Below are positions 14,294 through 19,394 of a stretch of 19,394 nt of DNA, piece by piece. The stretch is taken from contig DENA01000034.1 of the NCBI GenBank assembly GCA_002359465.1, forward strand, positions 1,380-20,773, read 5' to 3'. Under the pieces are notes generated by a model, which saw nothing but the letters and a program-made list of their open reading frames with translations, ran no database searches and was not told where the DNA came from. Position 1 is the first letter of the stretch, and each line of letters begins with the position of its first letter. This DNA is from Ruminococcaceae bacterium UBA2656 (GTDB lineage Bacteria > Bacillota > Clostridia > Oscillospirales > Acutalibacteraceae). Made by a program: the position numbers and the translations under genes.

Positions 14294-16390
14294 ATGTTTA
14301 TTCCCGCTAAACGATCTGCAACAGCTCAGGAAAAATCCCAGAAACCGATGAAAAGATCCAGCTTGAAGAAAAAACTCAGTATCATTTTTGCAATTGTGAT
14401 TGCCATTCCTTTCGCCGTAATGTCCCTGTTTATACTGCCCAATCAGATTAAATCACAATACATAGCGTCCAGCGGCCAGCAGTTAAAACTGGCTGATAAA
14501 AATATGGAAACCTTTTTTTCTGAAATACAGTACAATCTTGATTATTTGGCGCCTGCAAGCCTGATGAAGTCGTCGAACGGACATCTGACCAGTTATGTTA
14601 ATAAAGGGGAAAGCGACGACAGGGTCATCAGATCGTCCAAGGCCGGAGGAATGGAACAGGAAATATTCCGGTCCTTTGACTCCTTCCGTCTTGCCCACCC
14701 TTATGTTACCTATGTTTACTACGGGCTTGAAAGCAAGGAATATATGCAGAGCCCGGAAGGCGGCGCGGTTGTGGCAAACTATGACCCGACAAAGCGTCTG
14801 TTTTATACCACTGCGGTCACAGGCAAGGGAAAATATGTGTATACGGAACCCTACGAGAATGATGGGAATATTATCCTTGGCCTGGTTAAAGCGGTATATG
14901 ACGGAGATACGCTTCTGGGTGTTTCGGGGATTGACGTCAATCTGAATTCGATGACAAAAATGCTGAATCAGGTGAAGATAGGAAAGGGCGGCTACCTTAT
15001 ACTGGTTCATCAGAATGGGACCATTATTTCCGATTCCATGGACAGTAAATATAACCTTAAGAAGCTTGAAGACTTAAAAGTCACGGGGCTTGAGGATATT
15101 GCCAAAGCGACCGACGGGGTGAAAAGCACCAAGCTGGGCGGAGAGCAGTTCCTGACTAATATTTATACCTCTCCCAACACAGGCTGGAAAGTGATTGCGA
15201 TGATACCGCAAAAAGAGATTGACAGCGAAACTTCCGGCGTTTCCGTTGCTGTGCTGCTGGTCGCCGCCTTGACGCTGCTTGTCGGTTTGATTGCCGTCTG
15301 GAAGTTTACGGATGCGATTCAGATTCCGCTGAGAAAGCTCAGCCAGCGACTGGAGCTGCTTTCACACGGCGATCTTCATTCCGAAGTCCCCTCGGTGAAA
15401 ACAAAGGATGATGTCGGCGTACTGGCGGATTCGCTTTATCACACGGTTGAAAACATCAATGGCTATATAGGCGAAATTGATTCCACGCTTGGAAGTATTG
15501 CGGGCGGCCGGCTTGACATTGCCTTTCAGCAGGAATATCCGGGCGACTTTGTTTCCATCAGGGAATCGATACAAAGGATTTCAGATTCCCTCAGCCGGAC
15601 GCTGATGGACATCAATCAGGCGTCAGAACAGGTTTTAAGCGGTTCCGAGCAGATTTCCACCGGAGCGCAGTCGCTGGCGCAGGGTGCGACGGAGCAGGCC
15701 AGTTCTGTTCAGGAGCTTGCCGCGACCATTACGGAGATATCTTCCCATGTAAAGGAAAACGCGGAACATGCAGTCCATGCAAATGAAAATGTGAGCCAGG
15801 TCCGCGATGAAATAGAGGCCAGCAATCGGTATATGAGCGAAATGATTGCCGCCATGGCCCAAATCAATGAGTCATCCGGACAAATCGGCAAGATCATCAA
15901 AACCATTGAAGATATCGCTTTCCAAACCAACATCCTTGCGCTGAACGCCGCTGTTGAAGCCGCAAGAGCGGGGGCCGCGGGAAAAGGCTTCGCCGTGGTG
16001 GCGGATGAGGTGAGAAATCTGGCCAGCAAGAGCGCGGCAGCGGCAAAGGATACAACGTCCTTAATAGAAACTTCCGTAAGGCAGGTGGAAAACGGTACAA
16101 AAATCGCCGACGAGACGGCCCAGTCGCTTCTCCGCGTTGTGGACAGCGCAAAAGATGTAACCGATACGGTGAAAAAAATTTCGGAGGCGTCCAACCGCCA
16201 GTCGGATGCAATTGGGCAGGTAACGCTGGGTGTGGATCAAATTTCCGCGGTGGTTCAGACCAACTCGGCAATGGCGGAGGAAAGCGCCGCCGCAAGCGAG
16301 GAGCTTTCCGGACAGGCGCAGTCACTCAAGGCCCTTGTGGGTAAGTTTCAAATAAAACCTGCTAAGCAAAGTCAAGAGGGATATCAATAA
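14294..16390 (+). CDS. Methyl-accepting chemotaxis protein with extracellular Cache domain
   Basis: A 698-residue full-length transmembrane chemoreceptor. Membrane helix 1 is at about 29-48. A dCache-like extracellular ligand domain follows (about 50-315, with [19 protein letters not shown] and [11 protein letters not shown]), then membrane helix 2 at about 317-338, a HAMP linker, and the long cytoplasmic signalling coiled coil. The conserved tip is [18 protein letters not shown] (about 543-560). It controls the CheA/CheW kinase in response to a small molecule, often an amino acid, amine or carboxylate for this domain type. ATG 14294 follows AGGAAAG. It has its own unit, separated from surE by a terminator. 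The ligand is unknown; it could be the substrate of the neighbouring pathway. Confidence 0.93.
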   Translation: MFIPAKRSATAQEKSQKPMKRSSLKKKLSIIFAIVIAIPFAVMSLFILPNQIKSQYIASSGQQLKLADKNMETFFSEIQYNLDYLAPASLMKSSNGHLTSYVNKGESDDRVIRSSKAGGMEQEIFRSFDSFRLAHPYVTYVYYGLESKEYMQSPEGGAVVANYDPTKRLFYTTAVTGKGKYVYTEPYENDGNIILGLVKAVYDGDTLLGVSGIDVNLNSMTKMLNQVKIGKGGYLILVHQNGTIISDSMDSKYNLKKLEDLKVTGLEDIAKATDGVKSTKLGGEQFLTNIYTSPNTGWKVIAMIPQKEIDSETSGVSVAVLLVAALTLLVGLIAVWKFTDAIQIPLRKLSQRLELLSHGDLHSEVPSVKTKDDVGVLADSLYHTVENINGYIGEIDSTLGSIAGGRLDIAFQQEYPGDFVSIRESIQRISDSLSRTLMDINQASEQVLSGSEQISTGAQSLAQGATEQASSVQELAATITEISSHVKENAEHAVHANENVSQVRDEIEASNRYMSEMIAAMAQINESSGQIGKIIKTIEDIAFQTNILALNAAVEAARAGAAGKGFAVVADEVRNLASKSAAAAKDTTSLIETSVRQVENGTKIADETAQSLLRVVDSAKDVTDTVKKISEASNRQSDAIGQVTLGVDQISAVVQTNSAMAEESAAASEELSGQAQSLKALVGKFQIKPAKQSQEGYQ

Positions 16391-16472
16391 AATATAAAAA
16401 GATTTTGCGGTAAAAAGGGTATGACAAAAAGGCCGCCTGAAATACAGCCAGCCAGGATGTGTGGGTATGAAG

Positions 16473-17672
16473 TTAAGCTATGTAGATTTCCTTTACCCTT
16501 GCGTAGTAAATGCGCAGGAATTTGTTTAATCCAGCGATTTTGGCCAGCTTAAGAGCTTTTCCCTCAGCTTCTTTTTTAAGTATAAACTGGTAAACAGCAC
16601 CATTTTGAGGCTTGTTGCTTTTGATGCATTTCATGATTTCAAATCCAGTTTTTCTGAGAAGAGCGGACCCTCTCTTGGAGATGTGCCGGTTCGCTCCGGT
16701 AAATTGCCCGGATTGGTAAGGCGGAGCATCAATACCCGCAAAAGCAATCAGCGCTTTGCCACTATGGAAACGGCGGATGTCTCCGATTTCGGCAATTAGC
16801 CTTGGAGCAAGGACGGGGCCGACTCCCTCCATTTCACGGACAACAGGATATTCCGGCAGGCTGCTTGCCAATTCCTGCATTTGTGATAAAATCAAATCAA
16901 GAGTTCGATCGACTTCACGAAGAACTCTGACAGCTTCCAATACCAGCATTTTGGTTGATGGGGTATTGGAAGGCAACGTAGGGATACCGTCCTTGGCAAG
17001 AGCGTAGATCGCAGCCGCTTTTGCCTTACTGGGGCGGTATCCCTTTTCTTTTGCCCATTTCAGATAATTACTTGTAAAATCCGCTTCACTCATTGCACCG
17101 ATGTTGTCAAAATGCCAGTACTTTTCAGCAAAGTCACACAGCTTTTTTCTTTTCAGATTACTGGAATCGTTGCGTACCACATTTTTAATCCCGGGCATGG
17201 TGTAGTCCAGCATATTTATCAGTGTATGCATACTCTGTACTCGAAGATTTATGTAGTGGGCGTATTGCCTGCCCAAAAGTCGCAGCTCGGCATAGATTTC
17301 TCCAAATGCAGTGTAATCCACAAGGTGAAACCAGTTATCAAGACCATAGTTAGCAATTCGAATAGCATCCAGTTTATCCGTTTTTCCCTTTCTGATTGCT
17401 GTTGAAGCGTATTTTTTCATCACATATGGGTTGATGACCGCGACAAAAATGTTCTGTTCTTTCAGATAGCTGAGCACTGGCAAGTGATAAATTCCGGTGG
17501 CCTCCAGTATTACCCTCACCTCACCATCCAAGTGCCGGCAGATGGATACAAGCTCGGACAAGCCTTGTTCTGTGTGCGTAATCTCATATGGGGAGCTAAC
17601 TACCTCACCATATGGCTTCAAGATGCATACGGTACTCTTTTCTTTTGATACATCAATTCCTACGTTAATCAT
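16473..17672 (-). CDS. IS110-family DEDD transposase/recombinase
   Basis: An intact 399-residue transposase of normal family length. The N-terminal RuvC-like DEDD domain shows GIDVSK (Asp7), EATGIY (Glu57) and KTDKLDA (Asp99 and Asp102). The C-terminal Transposase_20 domain shows MEGVGPVLAPRLIAEIGD and GIDAPPYQSGQ, where Ser321 is the likely serine nucleophile. The ATG at 17672 has GAGGAGG upstream. No frameshift or stop is seen, so the enzyme may be active. Enzymes of this family are guided to donor and target DNA by a structured RNA made from the non-coding end of the element, which matches the long leader here. Confidence 0.95.
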   Translation of the reverse strand: MINVGIDVSKEKSTVCILKPYGEVVSSPYEITHTEQGLSELVSICRHLDGEVRVILEATGIYHLPVLSYLKEQNIFVAVINPYVMKKYASTAIRKGKTDKLDAIRIANYGLDNWFHLVDYTAFGEIYAELRLLGRQYAHYINLRVQSMHTLINMLDYTMPGIKNVVRNDSSNLKRKKLCDFAEKYWHFDNIGAMSEADFTSNYLKWAKEKGYRPSKAKAAAIYALAKDGIPTLPSNTPSTKMLVLEAVRVLREVDRTLDLILSQMQELASSLPEYPVVREMEGVGPVLAPRLIAEIGDIRRFHSGKALIAFAGIDAPPYQSGQFTGANRHISKRGSALLRKTGFEIMKCIKSNKPQNGAVYQFILKKEAEGKALKLAKIAGLNKFLRIYYARVKEIYIA

Positions 17673-17930
17673 TTTGAACCTCCTCTGAACATTGTAAATG
17701 TGTAATTGTTTCCATCCGCACTTATTACGCTTCAGTTTGGTTCGTTACGCGAAAGCCCTGACGGTTTCAACCTGCTTAATCGAAGATTCATAATAAGGGA
17801 TGGCTGACTGTTTTATTTGCGGATGTGGTTAATCCAAAAAAACGTACGCCAGACCAATTACACCCTTATTATAAATGAAATAAGTGCAGATGCTTTCCCT
17901 CTTTTCAAAGGTTTACATCTACACTTACAT
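17673..17930 (-). ncRNA. Candidate bridge-RNA region of the IS110 element
   Basis: This stretch has no ORF but many paired segments. CATCCGCACTTATT (17713-17726) is complementary to 17879-17892 with one mismatch. ATAATAAGGG (17790-17799) pairs perfectly with CCCTTATTAT (17863-17872) inside it. TAAGTGCAGATG (17881-17892) can alternatively pair with CATCTACACTTA (17916-17927). A small hairpin TTCG/CGAA lies at 17741-17753. Nested stems with large internal loops upstream of the transposase are what is known of IS110 bridge RNAs. RNA ends and guide loops are not defined here. Confidence 0.55.
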
Positions 17931-18045
17931 CGTACCAAAAAAACGGGTCTCTAATCCGAAGCATAGCGAATTGTAAAATCAGAATCTATGCATCATCGAA
18001 TAACCGGCGAACCTCACATTCGTTTTACAGGATGGTATTAAAAAA

Positions 18046-18083
18046 GACGATAGCCCTTTCAAACAGCGGGCTATCGTCTTTTT
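18046..18083. terminator. Bidirectional Rho-independent terminator
   Basis: GACGATAGCCC (18046-18056) and GGGCTATCGTC (18068-18078) are perfectly complementary, an 11-bp stem with an 11-nt loop. T follows on the plus strand (18079-18083), and A (18040-18045) gives a T-run on the minus strand. It terminates the ECF transporter unit on the minus strand. On the plus strand it could once have ended the chemoreceptor transcript before the IS element came between. Confidence 0.9.
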
Positions 18084-18147
18084 ATGGTTCTTAAACTATA
18101 CAAATAGTATAATAATAAAGTCAGATTACATTATTTGGCATAAAACC

Positions 18148-18864
18148 TTACATCAACCCGTATTTCTTTTTTATCCGTTCTATTTTTTCAATCATTGGCT
18201 GCGAAATAAAGAATAAAAAGATGACGCTTGCCACCGCGTGAATCAGGTCGAAAGGAAGCGAGCCCAGACAGACCGCAAGGTATGCGGGCAGCGTCACGGG
18301 CAGGCCGCTGATAAGCAGTGTACCCGCGTTCACAATTCCGCCGTATAGCAGGAGGGTTGATGCGCCCCCGAAAATACACAGCGAAAGACGGCTGGTTTTC
18401 AGCGGCCCGCGCTCATACAGAATACCGGCCAGAAAACCGATTATGCCGAACGCGAACATCTGCCACGGCGTATTTGGCCCCTGCCCGAAAAAGAAATTGG
18501 AGACAAAGGCGCTGACCGCGCCCACAAGGAAACCGGACTGCGCTCCCAGAGATACCCCGGCAATGATGACGATCGCCGCGACGGGCTTAAACTGCGGCAG
18601 CATATAGAACGCCGCGCGACCCGCCACCGCAACGGCGCACAGCACGGACAGCGTAACCAGTTCCCGCGCCTGCGGCCTTCGGTGCTCAAACAGCAGAAAA
18701 AACGGCAACATGGCGCATATTATGATAATCAGGCTGATGAAGTAGTATTTTCTGTCGTCCATCCCGTACACGCCCCAAAGAACGGCCGACGGGGCCAGAA
18801 TCAGCGTGGACACGCCGGTCAGCCATTCTGTTTTCGTCAGTCTGCGTTTCGGTTTTTGTTGCAC
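18148..18864 (-). CDS. ECF transporter substrate-binding (S) component
   Basis: A 238-residue hydrophobic protein with about six to seven membrane helices, of the energy-coupling factor S-component type. Helices begin at about residues 15, 38 and 68. The central block AAIVIIAGVSLGAQSGFLVGAVSAFVSN (start about 95) and the helix with GQGPNTPWQMFAFGIIGFLAG are typical of S components near the cobalamin or queuosine-type groups, but the vitamin cannot be named. The start is GTG 18864, which overlaps the end of the ATPase gene by 28 nt and suggests coupled translation; GGAG lies about 13 nt upstream. A terminator follows. It works with the adjacent ATPase and a T component presumably encoded outside the window. 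Confidence 0.82.
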   Translation of the reverse strand: MQQKPKRRLTKTEWLTGVSTLILAPSAVLWGVYGMDDRKYYFISLIIIICAMLPFFLLFEHRRPQARELVTLSVLCAVAVAGRAAFYMLPQFKPVAAIVIIAGVSLGAQSGFLVGAVSAFVSNFFFGQGPNTPWQMFAFGIIGFLAGILYERGPLKTSRLSLCIFGGASTLLLYGGIVNAGTLLISGLPVTLPAYLAVCLGSLPFDLIHAVASVIFLFFISQPMIEKIERIKKKYGLM

Positions 18865-19394
18865 AGCGCAATCACATCTCCGTTTCTCACAGCGTCTTGA
18901 AACAGGCCCCGCGTCATCCGGCTGGCGGCGGTGGTATAAAAGCTGTTTCCGGCAAAAAAAGCGCGCGCGCCGTTGCTTGCAATTGCAGTTCCGTTAAAAA
19001 ACAGGGTGCAGTTGTCTGCGAATTCGGCGCAGAATTCAATGTCGTGCGATACCATCACGACGGTAACGCCGGATTTTATCAGCTTTTTCAGAATATCGGC
19101 AAATTTTTGCTTAAAAAAGGAATCCAGCCCTTTGGTCGGCTCGTCCAGCAGAAGAATGTCCGGCTGCGTCAGCAGCACTTTTGCAAGTGCCGCCCGCTGC
19201 TGTTCGCCGCCGCTCAGGTCGTACGGATGACGGCTGAGCAGATGGCTGATATCCAAAATGGCGGCCACATCTCCTGTCTTCTGTTTCTTTTCGTCTGCAG
19301 ACAGTCGTTTGTCCAGCACTTCGGCAAGGTCATCGCCGACTGTGTTTTTCAGAAAAAGGCTCTGCGGATTCTGTGGAAGCAGGGCGGTGCGCCC
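18837..19394 (-). CDS. ECF-type ABC ATPase, C-terminal part (runs off the window end)
   Basis: The last 185 residues of an ATP-binding subunit; the frame is open to the end of the window. It begins in the Q-loop region (LLPQNPQSLFLKNTVGDDL) and then shows the signature LSGGEQQRAALAKVL, Walker B DILLLDEPTKGLDS and the H-loop MVSHDIEF, the CbiO/EcfA pattern. The Val codon (GTG) at 19319 is an internal residue, not a start. It could be a separate EcfA or the second half of a fused double ATPase, which needs upstream sequence to decide. It lies immediately upstream of the S component on the same strand and provides energy for vitamin-type uptake. Confidence 0.92.
   Translation of the reverse strand, partial: GRTALLPQNPQSLFLKNTVGDDLAEVLDKRLSADEKKQKTGDVAAILDISHLLSRHPYDLSGGEQQRAALAKVLLTQPDILLLDEPTKGLDSFFKQKFADILKKLIKSGVTVVMVSHDIEFCAEFADNCTLFFNGTAIASNGARAFFAGNSFYTTAASRMTRGLFQDAVRNGDVIALCNKNRNAD

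Larger units (their letters stand above)
16473..17930 (-). mobile_element. IS110-family insertion sequence (approximate limits)
   Basis: A complete IS110-type transposase plus about 260 bp of structured non-coding DNA at its 5' side. The short 3' side and long 5' side fit the IS110 subgroup and not IS1111. Such elements have no terminal inverted repeats and usually no target duplication, so the exact ends cannot be read from one copy; the true limits may lie some tens of bases outside those given. It sits between the chemoreceptor gene and a terminator. Confidence 0.8.

Noticed and set aside
1..19394. Search for CRISPR arrays, tRNA or rRNA genes, and prophage genes
   Set aside because: No direct-repeat/spacer series, cloverleaf or phage-type gene was recognised by eye; the IS110 element is the only mobile element seen.

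Overview
The window looks like a chromosomal segment of a Gram-positive bacterium of the Bacillota, most likely a Clostridia or Oscillospiraceae-type anaerobe. This is inferred from strong GGAGG-type ribosome binding sites, TTG and GTG starts, near-consensus sigma-A promoters with 17-bp spacers, EcfA/EcfS and OpuC/EgtU-type transporters, and paired dehydrogenase/ETF modules. No rRNA or tRNA fixes the taxon.

Layout. (1) 1-333, minus: 5' end of an MFS transporter gene. (2) 725-9949, plus: eight tightly packed genes, joined by 4-nt stop/start overlaps except for gaps of 43 and 25 nt. They encode a YgcU-type FAD oxidase with its own ETF pair (YgcR/YgcQ type), a second GlcD-type FAD oxidase with a second ETF pair, and an OpuC/EgtU-type ABC transporter with CBS domains on the ATPase and a permease fused to the binding protein. 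(3) 10078-10653: a GlpP-family (YgcP-like) RNA antiterminator with its own promoter. (4) 10953-14077: YgcW-like short-chain dehydrogenase, YgcE-like FGGY kinase and SurE-type phosphatase. (5) 14294-16390: a Cache/HAMP chemoreceptor. (6) 16473 to about 17930, minus: an IS110-family element with a structured non-coding leader. (7) 18148-19394, minus: S component and partial ATPase of an ECF vitamin-type transporter.

The gene set ygcU, ygcR, ygcQ, ygcP, ygcW, ygcE matches the poorly understood E. coli ygc cluster, here expanded by a second oxidase/ETF module and an ABC importer.

The most striking observation is regulatory. The three transcription units (MFS gene, oxidase/ETF/transporter operon, and SDR/kinase unit) each begin with the same architecture: a -35/-10 promoter with 17-bp spacing, then 7-8 nt after the -10 a hairpin GTTAC(T/C)...AGTA(A/G)C whose purine loop carries two AGAGA boxes, and then a Rho-independent terminator whose 5' arm is the 3' arm of that hairpin. 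The two structures exclude each other, so the leaders look like attenuators. A GlpP-family antiterminator is encoded in the middle of the cluster and has no such leader itself. The proposed model, by analogy with GlpP and glycerol 3-phosphate, is that a phosphorylated product of the kinase activates the YgcP-like protein. That protein would then stabilise the AGAGA hairpin in all three leaders and allow read-through. The substrate is not determined by the sequence.
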